Source of the DNA: Cloacimonetes bacterium TCS62
GTDB lineage: Bacteria; Cloacimonadota; Cloacimonadia; Cloacimonadales; TCS61
DNA length: 6,983 nucleotides
Assembly: GCA_001577185.1 (NCBI GenBank)
Contig: LSCM01000067.1
Span: 1-6,983, forward strand
Direction of reading: 5' to 3'
This document shows positions 1 to 5,769 of this stretch, in pieces. The position numbers and the translations under genes are program-made. The stretch's first letter is position 1. Every line of letters begins with the position of its first letter. The notes beneath the pieces are model-generated. The model had not been told where the DNA came from. It saw only the letters and a list, made by a program, of their open reading frames with translations, and did no database searches.

Positions 1-137
1 AGAAACCTGAAAAAGTGAAAGAGAAAAAAAAGAGTAAGAAAAACAAAAAAAGTGGGAAGAAATCGAAAAAATCAAAAAAAAAAGATAAGAATGGAGAATC
101 TGAAGAGTTAGAACTTGATTTTAATCTTGACGAATAA
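1..137 (+). CDS. C-terminal end of an unidentified protein with lysine-rich then acidic tail (5' partial)
   Basis: This is an open frame with codons starting at position 3 that enters from the left edge and stops at TAA 135-137, giving the last 44 residues. The first 29 visible residues contain 18 lysines, broken only by Ser, Asn, Gly and a few others. The last 13 residues are acidic (7 Asp/Glu) and end in LDFNLDE. No fold is visible: this is a low-complexity, probably disordered tail of the kind found at the ends of some nucleic-acid-binding or ribosome-associated proteins. That is a general resemblance, not an identification. The run of ten A at 74-83 falls in the lysine codons. The frame is credible because it ends just before a terminator-like hairpin. 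The function cannot be named from this fragment. Confidence 0.7.
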   Translation, partial: KPEKVKEKKKSKKNKKSGKKSKKSKKKDKNGESEELELDFNLDE

Positions 138-157
138 AAACAATAGCCAAAAAAAGA

Positions 158-183
158 AGAGGTGGTCATTGATGGTCACCTCT
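158..183. terminator. Rho-independent terminator hairpin, probably bidirectional
   Basis: AGAGGTG (158-164) is an exact inverted complement of CACCTCT (177-183). The inner bases can extend the stem with G-U, U-G and C-G pairs around a short ATTGAT loop. On the + strand the hairpin is followed by a T-rich stretch (ATTTTATTAT, 184-193). On the - strand it is followed by TCTTTTTTT, the complement of the A7 run at 149-155, which is the better U-tract. It lies 20 bases after the stop of the left-edge gene and ends 20 bases before the lipoprotein start codon. Termination of the left-edge transcript is the simplest reading. Confidence 0.75.
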
Positions 184-193
184 ATTTTATTAT

Positions 194-198
194 GGGAG
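194..198 (+). promoter_or_regulatory. Ribosome binding site of the lipoprotein gene
   Basis: GGGAG lies 5 bases before ATG 204. It favours this start over GTG 162, which lies inside the terminator stem, and over ATG 192, which overlaps the site. Confidence 0.6.
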
Positions 199-203
199 AA
201 AAA

Positions 204-851
204 ATGAGAAACTATGTAAAATTACTGATACTTATTGTCGTGATGGTTTTAACCATATCGTGTACAGTTAAATATATTCCAATTCCCACAAATGATATCA
301 TTATTACAGAAGATTTCGGAATTTATAAGACAAAGGGATATTCTTTTGCTGCAGAGAATAAATACTGGGTTAAAGATCCACAAGATATTACAGATTATTT
401 TACAACTTTTTATGTTACCCTAAGAAATAAAACCTCTGTTCCAATGAATGTAGATAAAGAGGATCTTGTTTTACTTGATGAATTGGGAAATCAATACGAT
501 GCTGTAAGCATTGACTACCTCGAAAAAATGTTATTACCCAAGCAACTAGAGTTTTTAATGCTTTCTAATATTGAAGATTCTAATACACTTGATAATACAG
601 ATAGTGAATTTTCGGACCTTCTGGATAATAGGAAGCAAATATTGGAAAGATGGAGAAGATCAAAAAGAAATCTTATAACTTATTCTTTTCATTTTGGGAA
701 AGTACAACCAGGTGCACAAAAATCTGGATATGTATTTTTTCCTAAACTTGAATCACGAAATGATAAATGTCAAATCGTTTTTAGAGGAAAAAAAATCGAA
801 TACATCCGAAGTGATGTAAAAGATAAAACGAAATTTTTGGAAAAAGAGTAA
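204..851 (+). CDS. Putative lipoprotein with Ig-like (DUF4352-like) beta-sandwich, function unknown
   Basis: The 215-residue protein opens with a signal peptide: MRNYVK, then a hydrophobic stretch to about residue 19, ending LTISC. Cys20 is the likely lipidation site. The lipobox is slightly atypical because Thr occupies the -3 position where Leu is usual. The mature part looks like an extracellular beta-sandwich. A strand at about 66-73 is followed by NKTSVPMNV (75-83), DLVLLDELGNQY (87-98) and, near the end, a PGAQKSGYVFF turn (169-179). That is the layout of DUF4352-like immunoglobulin folds in secreted bacterial proteins. A charged, probably helical insert (about 103-155) separates the two halves. 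Longer starts exist at 162 and 192, but ATG 204 has the ribosome site and gives a clean signal peptide. It stands alone between a terminator and the aspS leader. I do not recognise a specific family; the fold is inferred by eye. Confidence 0.75.
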   Translation: MRNYVKLLILIVVMVLTISCTVKYIPIPTNDIIITEDFGIYKTKGYSFAAENKYWVKDPQDITDYFTTFYVTLRNKTSVPMNVDKEDLVLLDELGNQYDAVSIDYLEKMLLPKQLEFLMLSNIEDSNTLDNTDSEFSDLLDNRKQILERWRRSKRNLITYSFHFGKVQPGAQKSGYVFFPKLESRNDKCQIVFRGKKIEYIRSDVKDKTKFLEKE

Positions 852-895
852 AAAGAATTTGTTCTAAAGTTGGATATATTATTGTTTCCATTTAG

Positions 896-924
896 TTGTA
901 ATTGGTTTACTAATTCTGTATAGT
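896..924 (+). promoter_or_regulatory. Candidate sigma70-type promoter for aspS
   Basis: TTGTAA (896-901; four of six bases match TTGACA) is separated by 17 bases from TATAGT (919-924; five of six match TATAAT). A start near 931 would give an untranslated leader of about 60 bases before ATG 993. The surrounding 141-base gap (852-992) is very AT-rich, so chance matches are likely, and the promoter consensus of this lineage is not known. Confidence 0.3.
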
Positions 925-980
925 ATTCCTAACATTGACAAATATCACAATTTATAAATTTTCGCTTTAATAATATATAA

Positions 981-985
981 AAGGA
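981..985 (+). promoter_or_regulatory. Ribosome binding site of aspS
   Basis: AAGGA lies 7 bases before ATG 993. The in-frame ATG at 987 is only 1 base from the site, too close to be used, so this site decides the start. Confidence 0.65.
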
Positions 986-992
986 AATGTTT

Positions 993-2789
993 ATGTTAGA
1001 TTTTATCCATAAAGAAAAAAGAAGTCATTATTCAGAGGAATTGAACAAAAAGAATGTTGGAGAAGAAGTAACTTTAATGGGCTGGGTTCATCGCAGAAGA
1101 GACCTGGGTGGGCTCATTTTCATCGATTTACGTGATGTGAAAGGGAAAGTTCAAATTGTTTTCCATCCACAAAATAAAAAGGTTCATGCAAAAGCGGGAA
1201 AACTACGGAATGAATTTGTCATTGCTGTTATCGGTAAAGTTGTAAGGCGCGACACTGCAAATGTCAATCGGGATATGGCTACAGGAGAAATAGAAATTGA
1301 AGCTCAAAAGTTATTACTCTTGAACAAATCTAATCCGCTGCCAGTTCAAATTAATGAAAACATATTAGCAGATGAAGACCTTAGATTGAAGTACAGATAT
1401 CTTGATCTACGAAGAGAAAAATTAAAAGATATTATGTTGATGCGCCATGAAATTGTTTATGCTATCAGAGAATTTTTAGTTAAGAACAACTTTTATGAAA
1501 TAGAAACTCCAATGTTAATGAAGAGTACACCTGAAGGAGCTCGAGACTATCTTGTCCCGAGCCGGATACAAAACGGTAAATTCTTTGCACTTCCTCAATC
1601 TCCTCAAATCTACAAACAACTTTTAATGATCAGTGGCTTCGATCGTTACTTTCAGATAGCAAGATGCTTTAGAGATGAAGATCTGAGAGCAGATAGACAA
1701 CCAGAATTTACTCAACTAGATCTTGAGATGAGTTATGTATCTCAGGGCGAGATTTTCCAAATGATGGAGAACTTGTTCAAATTCGTTTATGAAAAAGTAT
1801 TAGACCATGAACTTGATATTCCATTTCCTAAATTAACATATACTGAAGCTATGAATAGATATGGTACAGATAAACCCGATACACGTTTTGATATGGAATT
1901 AATCAATATTTCAAAAATAGTAGCAAACTCAGAATTTAGAGTGTTCAGCGGAGCTATAAAGAAAGGTGGGAGCGTTCGTTGTATTGTGGCTCCTAATTGT
2001 GCTAATTTTTCCAGGAAAGATATTGATAAATTGATTGATAAAGCTAAACATGAAGGCGGTAAAGGTCTTGCCTATACAAAGTATCAGGATAATGAATTTA
2101 AATCTGGCATCACAAAATTCCTAACTGATTCTGAAAAAAAACAAATTTTAGATAAAACCGGAGCGAAAAATGACGATCTCATCTTGTTTGCAGCGGATAC
2201 AAATAAGATGGTCTTCAAAGTATTAGCAGAAATTAGAAATCATCTTGGGAAAGAGCTTAAACTTTATGAAGATGACCAATTTAACTTTCTTTGGATAACC
2301 GATTTTCCATTATTCGAATACAATGATGAGGAACAACGTTGGGAGACTGCTCATCATATGTTCACTCTTCCAAAGGAAGAACATCTGCAATTTTTTGAAA
2401 CCGGAGAATATGATAAAATACAAGGACAACTTTACGATTTAGTTTGTAATGGATTAGAACTGTCCTCCGGTAGTATTCGTTGTCACAGTTTGGAAATTCA
2501 AAAGAAAATATTCGATGTATTGGGTTTTTCAGAGAAAGAATTAGACAAAAAGTTTGGTTTTTTCCTCAATGCTCTAAAATATGGAACTCCACCGCACGGA
2601 GGAATAGCACCGGGAATAGATCGAATAGTTATGATCATGAGCGGTGCTAACTCTATTCGAGATGTAATTGCATTTCCAAAAACATTACAAGCAACTGATA
2701 TCATGAGTGAATCTCCATCTTTTGTTTCTCAAAAGCAATTGAATGAACTTGGATTAAAGATTTCTCAGAAAGATAGTAACAAAAATTGA
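993..2789 (+). CDS. aspS: Aspartyl-tRNA synthetase
   Basis: This 598-residue class IIb synthetase attaches aspartate to tRNA-Asp in the cytoplasm. Its length is close to the roughly 590 residues of the E. coli enzyme. It has an N-terminal OB-fold anticodon-binding domain (about 22-115, with GWVHRRRDLGG at 30-40). Motif 1 ends at Pro173 in ETPMLMKSTPEGARDY. The aspartate-site QSPQIYK is at 202-208. Motif 2 includes FRDEDLRADRQPEFTQ, starting at Phe226. The bacterial GAD-type insertion lies at about 285-415. Motif 3 is GGIAPGIDR (536-544), with the ATP-binding Arg544. All catalytic landmarks are intact. Leu38 corresponds by my alignment to Leu30 of E. coli AspRS, the residue type reported for tRNA-Asp-specific enzymes, whereas nondiscriminating ones often carry His. 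ATG 993 is chosen over ATG 987 by ribosome-site spacing. It is probably a housekeeping gene with its own promoter; mtaB follows after 58 bases with no terminator between. Confidence 0.97.
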   Translation: MLDFIHKEKRSHYSEELNKKNVGEEVTLMGWVHRRRDLGGLIFIDLRDVKGKVQIVFHPQNKKVHAKAGKLRNEFVIAVIGKVVRRDTANVNRDMATGEIEIEAQKLLLLNKSNPLPVQINENILADEDLRLKYRYLDLRREKLKDIMLMRHEIVYAIREFLVKNNFYEIETPMLMKSTPEGARDYLVPSRIQNGKFFALPQSPQIYKQLLMISGFDRYFQIARCFRDEDLRADRQPEFTQLDLEMSYVSQGEIFQMMENLFKFVYEKVLDHELDIPFPKLTYTEAMNRYGTDKPDTRFDMELINISKIVANSEFRVFSGAIKKGGSVRCIVAPNCANFSRKDIDKLIDKAKHEGGKGLAYTKYQDNEFKSGITKFLTDSEKKQILDKTGAKNDDLILFAADTNKMVFKVLAEIRNHLGKELKLYEDDQFNFLWITDFPLFEYNDEEQRWETAHHMFTLPKEEHLQFFETGEYDKIQGQLYDLVCNGLELSSGSIRCHSLEIQKKIFDVLGFSEKELDKKFGFFLNALKYGTPPHGGIAPGIDRIVMIMSGANSIRDVIAFPKTLQATDIMSESPSFVSQKQLNELGLKISQKDSNKN

Positions 2790-2793
2790 GCGC

Positions 2794-2802
2794 TGATATA
2801 AA
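2794..2802 (+). promoter_or_regulatory. Candidate extended -10 promoter for the mtaB cluster
   Basis: TGATATAAA combines a TGn extension with TATAAA (2797-2802) just after the aspS stop. The -35 position (TAGTAA, 2774-2779, inside the aspS end) is poor, as is usual for extended -10 promoters. A start near 2809 would give a leader of about 39 bases before ATG 2848. This would let the mtaB-mla-peptidase cluster be transcribed apart from aspS, although read-through from aspS is equally possible because no terminator is seen in the 58-base gap. Confidence 0.3.
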
Positions 2803-2847
2803 ATGTGGTCTTGAACATAGATCCCGATAGATAATCAGTTGGTAAGA

Positions 2848-4152
2848 ATGAAAAAAATAGCATCAAAAACTTTCGGCTGTAAGGTAAATCAATATGAGAC
2901 ATCTTGCATAGTTGATGAATTTTTAAACAGGGGCTATAAAAAATGTGAATTCTCTGAAATTGCTGATGTGTACATCATTAACACCTGCACAGTTACGAAT
3001 AGAACAGACTATAAAAGTAGAAATGCAATTAGGAAAGCACTAAAAAAAAAGCAGGAATATAGTAACGCAAAAGTAGTTGTAACAGGTTGTTATTCCCAAA
3101 GAAAGAAAGAAGAGATCAAAGCTCTAGGTGCTGTCGATCTTATAGTAGATAATAATAGCAAAAGTAAGATCTATCGGCTTCTTAATACAAAAAATGAACC
3201 AGAACTATTTAATTCTTTGGTAAACGCCTGCCAGTTCGATGAATTATCTACAAACCAAATGTTGGATAAAACTCGGGCATTTGTTAAAGTTCAGGATGGA
3301 TGTGATTATTTTTGTGCATACTGTGCAATACCATATGCAAGAGGTCATTCAAGGAGTCGCGATAAAGATAATGTTCTAAAACAAATAGAAAAATTAGTAG
3401 CCGGTGGTTATAAAGAATTTGTTTTAGGTGGAATAAATTTAGGACTATATGGAAAAGAAAAGGAAGATCATTATTTGCTTCCTCAGCTCATCGATGATAT
3501 AGAAAAGATCGAAGGTGTGAAGTTAATTAGATTAAGTTCTATAGAACCTGAACTAATAACAAATGAGCTTTTAACATGTTTTAAAAATAGTAAAAAAGTT
3601 TGTCCACACTTCCATATTCCGTTGCAAGTAGGTAGTGATGAACTCTTAAAGAAAATGAATAGAAGATATACAACATCACAGTTTACAAAAACCATAAAGA
3701 GTATTAAAAACGTTTTTCCTAATGCTGCGATTGGAATAGATGTTATTACTGGAGTACCAGGCGAAACTGATAGACTATTCCAGCAAACTTATGATTATTT
3801 GAAAGATTTAGATTTCACCTATCTACATGTTTTTTCTTATTCAAAAAGACCTGGAACAAAAGCTGCTGAGATGAAGGATCAGATACATGGAAATGTGATC
3901 AAAGCTAGAACTAAAGAGTTGATCGAGTTATCAAATCATAAGACGAGAATATATCAACAGAATATTCTCAACAAGGGCATTGAATTATCAGCTATTGCTG
4001 AGCAGAAAGTAAATGATTACTGGACAGCTTTATCCGATCATTTTATACGTATTTACACGAAGGATAGTGAAGATATTTCTGGGAAATATATTAAAAGTAA
4101 ACCTATAAAAATGAGGAATGATGGACTGGAAGTTATAAGGTTAACTAAATGA
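2848..4152 (+). CDS. mtaB: tRNA t6A37 methylthiotransferase, MtaB type (radical SAM)
   Basis: This 434-residue enzyme is expected to add a methylthio group to C2 of N6-threonylcarbamoyladenosine-37 in ANN-decoding tRNAs (ms2t6A). It would use one [4Fe-4S] cluster for S-adenosylmethionine cleavage and an auxiliary cluster on the N-terminal domain. The N-terminal methylthiotransferase domain (about 1-115) shows its three cysteines: Cys11 in TFGCKVNQYET, Cys47 in NTCTVTN and Cys81 in VVTGCY. The radical SAM motif CDYFCAYC supplies Cys152, Cys156 and Cys159 and is followed by PYARG. The barrel runs to about residue 355, and a TRAM-like C-terminal part (about 365-434) is weakly conserved. GCKVNQYET and the short NTCTVT context favour MtaB over MiaB or RimO. 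The start is ATG 2848; an in-frame TTG three codons earlier has no ribosome site, but GGTAAG before the ATG is also weak. The stop overlaps the next gene by 4 bases (ATGA), implying translational coupling. Confidence 0.9.
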   Translation: MKKIASKTFGCKVNQYETSCIVDEFLNRGYKKCEFSEIADVYIINTCTVTNRTDYKSRNAIRKALKKKQEYSNAKVVVTGCYSQRKKEEIKALGAVDLIVDNNSKSKIYRLLNTKNEPELFNSLVNACQFDELSTNQMLDKTRAFVKVQDGCDYFCAYCAIPYARGHSRSRDKDNVLKQIEKLVAGGYKEFVLGGINLGLYGKEKEDHYLLPQLIDDIEKIEGVKLIRLSSIEPELITNELLTCFKNSKKVCPHFHIPLQVGSDELLKKMNRRYTTSQFTKTIKSIKNVFPNAAIGIDVITGVPGETDRLFQQTYDYLKDLDFTYLHVFSYSKRPGTKAAEMKDQIHGNVIKARTKELIELSNHKTRIYQQNILNKGIELSAIAEQKVNDYWTALSDHFIRIYTKDSEDISGKYIKSKPIKMRNDGLEVIRLTK

Positions 4153-4871
4153 TAGATATTCAAAATATTTCAATTGGTTTTGGCAATCAGCTTGTCTTGG
4201 AAAACATTGATCTTAAGATTCCTAAGAATGAGATCACTGTAATTGTGGGAAGAAGTGGTTGTGGGAAAAGCGTGTTAATGAAAACGATTGAAGGTCTTAT
4301 TGTTCCGAGAACCGGTAAAATACTAATCGATGGTACAAATGTCTTTGATTTGAACAAAAATGAATTATTTAATTTAAGAAAAAAGATATCAATGGTTTTT
4401 CAAGCATCAGCACTTTTGGATTCTTTAAATGTTTTCCAAAATATCGCTCTACCATTGGTAGAACACAGCAAATTAAGCGATACTGAGATTGAAGTTAGAG
4501 TTTTGGATAAACTTTCACAACTGGGATTAAAAGGTGCGGAGAAAAAAATGCCAGCAGAACTCAGTGGTGGAATGAAAAAACGAGTTGCATTGGCTCGTGC
4601 TCTTATTTTAAAACCAGATTACATTATCTATGATGAACCGACAACTGGGCTTGATCCTATAATAGCAGAAGAGATAATTGAGTTAATATTAAAGTTGCAG
4701 AATACTTTCAATTTGACATCAATTATTATTACTCATGATCTAAATTGTGTGAATAATCTGAAAGGACATCTTGTTTTGTTAGAGGATAAAGAGATCATTT
4801 TTGATGGAAATTATAGTGATGTTAGTAATGTTAACAATGATTTTATGAACAAATTCTTGGGGAAAAAATGA
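4149..4871 (+). CDS. Mla-type ABC transporter ATPase (MlaF family)
   Basis: This 240-residue cytoplasmic nucleotide-binding subunit powers lipid movement by an MCE-type transporter. All ABC motifs are intact: Walker A GRSGCGKS (34-41, Lys40), Q-loop Gln85 in VFQ, signature LSGGM (138-142), Walker B with DEPTTGLDP (162-170, catalytic Glu163) and the switch His196 in ITHD. The signature context SGGMKKRVALARA and VFQASALLDSLNVFQNIALPL are typical of MlaF/Mkl ATPases rather than amino-acid or lipoprotein exporters. The MCE gene directly downstream confirms the assignment. ATG 4149 overlaps the mtaB stop by 4 bases. A TAAGG (4136-4140) lies 8 bases upstream inside mtaB. The partner membrane permease (MlaE/YrbE type), usually encoded just before the ATPase, is replaced here by mtaB. 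Confidence 0.93.
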   Translation: MIDIQNISIGFGNQLVLENIDLKIPKNEITVIVGRSGCGKSVLMKTIEGLIVPRTGKILIDGTNVFDLNKNELFNLRKKISMVFQASALLDSLNVFQNIALPLVEHSKLSDTEIEVRVLDKLSQLGLKGAEKKMPAELSGGMKKRVALARALILKPDYIIYDEPTTGLDPIIAEEIIELILKLQNTFNLTSIIITHDLNCVNNLKGHLVLLEDKEIIFDGNYSDVSNVNNDFMNKFLGKK

Positions 4872-5761
4872 AATTTTATGAAGATAGACGTAAATTAGAA
4901 ATAAAAGTTGGAATATTTACGCTATTAGGTGTTATATTGTTAATTCTGTCTTATCTGTGGTTTACAGATTTCATGAAAGTACGTGATCAGATCACACTTA
5001 AAGTGAAATTTAATAACATTGGAAATTTGGAAAAGGGAGCAGCGGTTAATGTATTTGGTGTAAAAAGAGGATATGTTGATAAACTGATTATCATCGAGAA
5101 TGGAGTTGTCTCGGAGCTAAAAGTGAATATAGAATTTCCTTTGAAATCCGGTACAGAATTTCGTATTGTAGAATCTGACTTAATGGGTAATCCTGAAGTT
5201 GAAATAAAACCCGGGAATGGCAATGAAAATTTAGATCTTAGCAAAATCCAAATTGGAGCAAACTTTACTAGTATTGCAGATTTAATTAATGATGTCGGTG
5301 ATATTTTCAATGAGATCAAAGGACTTAATAAATTAGAGAAAGAAGAGGGAAATATCGTTCGGGAATTCAGAAAATTAATCGAGAATTCTAATAGACTAAT
5401 GATAAATTTAAACGAATCTTATGATGAATCTCATGGTAAATTTGAAAAAATTATGACAAACTTAGAATTTATTAGTTCTCACCTAAGTGATTTACTTCAA
5501 AAGATGGATATTGAACAAACCTACCAACTAACCAATCAAGCAATAAGAAAGTTAAAGGAAACGAGTTTGGAAATTGGTCAAACAAATCAACAATTTAAAA
5601 AAATATCTCAGGAATTATTAGAAAATGATAGTAGCTTCAAAAAAATTATTAGCGAGAAAAAGTTGTATGATAATTTATTAAAAACGACATCGAATTTAGA
5701 TTCGTTGATCTTAGACATTAAGCAGCATCCAAAAAAATATTTTGAAATAAAAGTTTTCTAA
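4868..5761 (+). CDS. MCE-domain lipid-transport protein (MlaD family), single MCE domain with helical tail
   Basis: This 297-residue protein is anchored in the inner membrane by one N-terminal segment (about 12-32) after a short charged cytoplasmic start. A single MCE domain follows (about 40-116). It shows NNIGNLEKGAAVNVFGVKRG (49-68), the core family signature, and ends in MGNPEVEIKPG (106-116). MCE domains of this family form hexameric rings through which lipids pass between membranes. Residues about 135-297 are predicted mostly helical and coiled-coil-like, rich in Lys, Glu, Asn and Leu, and could extend the ring as a needle across the periplasm (inference). The terminus LYDNLL...DIKQHPKKYFEIKVF (266-297) matches the conserved ending of many MCE proteins (DIKxNPKKYxxxSVF-like). 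ATG 4868 overlaps the ATPase stop by 4 bases (ATGA). The ribosome site GGGGA (4859-4863) lies 4 bases before the start. Confidence 0.93.
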   Translation: MKFYEDRRKLEIKVGIFTLLGVILLILSYLWFTDFMKVRDQITLKVKFNNIGNLEKGAAVNVFGVKRGYVDKLIIIENGVVSELKVNIEFPLKSGTEFRIVESDLMGNPEVEIKPGNGNENLDLSKIQIGANFTSIADLINDVGDIFNEIKGLNKLEKEEGNIVREFRKLIENSNRLMINLNESYDESHGKFEKIMTNLEFISSHLSDLLQKMDIEQTYQLTNQAIRKLKETSLEIGQTNQQFKKISQELLENDSSFKKIISEKKLYDNLLKTTSNLDSLILDIKQHPKKYFEIKVF

Positions 5762-5764
5762 GGA
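5760..5764 (+). promoter_or_regulatory. Ribosome binding site of the peptidase gene
   Basis: AAGGA overlaps the MCE stop codon and sits 5 bases before ATG 5770. It fixes this start, and its position favours translation of both genes from one message. Confidence 0.65.
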
Positions 5765-5769
5765 ATAAA

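Noticed and set aside
162..203. N-terminal extension of the lipoprotein from GTG 162 or ATG 192
   Set aside because: GTG 162 lies inside the terminator stem and ATG 192 overlaps the ribosome site; ATG 204 has proper spacing and begins a normal lipoprotein signal peptide.
900..915. Small inverted repeat AATTGG/CTAATT with a 4-base loop as a terminator after the lipoprotein gene
   Set aside because: The stem is AT-rich with a G-U pair and no T-tract follows; it is expected by chance in such AT-rich DNA.
935..958. TTGACA (935-940) with TATAAA (953-958) as an aspS promoter
   Set aside because: The hexamers match well but the spacing is only 12 bases, too short for sigma70-type promoters; a 17-base-spaced pair lies just upstream.
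2498..2704. Reverse-strand open frame within aspS
   Set aside because: It is fully antisense to well-conserved synthetase codons including motif 3, and its translation resembles no protein family.
2811..2835. TTGAAC and GATAAT as a promoter before mtaB
   Set aside because: The spacer is 13 bases, too short; the extended -10 at 2794-2802 is the better candidate.
3483..3695. Reverse-strand open frame within mtaB
   Set aside because: It is antisense to the radical SAM barrel, with no ribosome site or family resemblance.
2848..4152. MiaB or RimO instead of MtaB
   Set aside because: The N-terminal GCKVNQYET pattern and overall length fit MtaB; MiaB usually shows GCQMN and RimO has a different N-terminal signature.
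4987..5319. Reverse-strand open frame of 110 codons within the MCE gene
   Set aside because: It is antisense to the conserved MCE domain; its Ser/Ile/Phe-rich composition is what the complement of AT-rich coding DNA gives.
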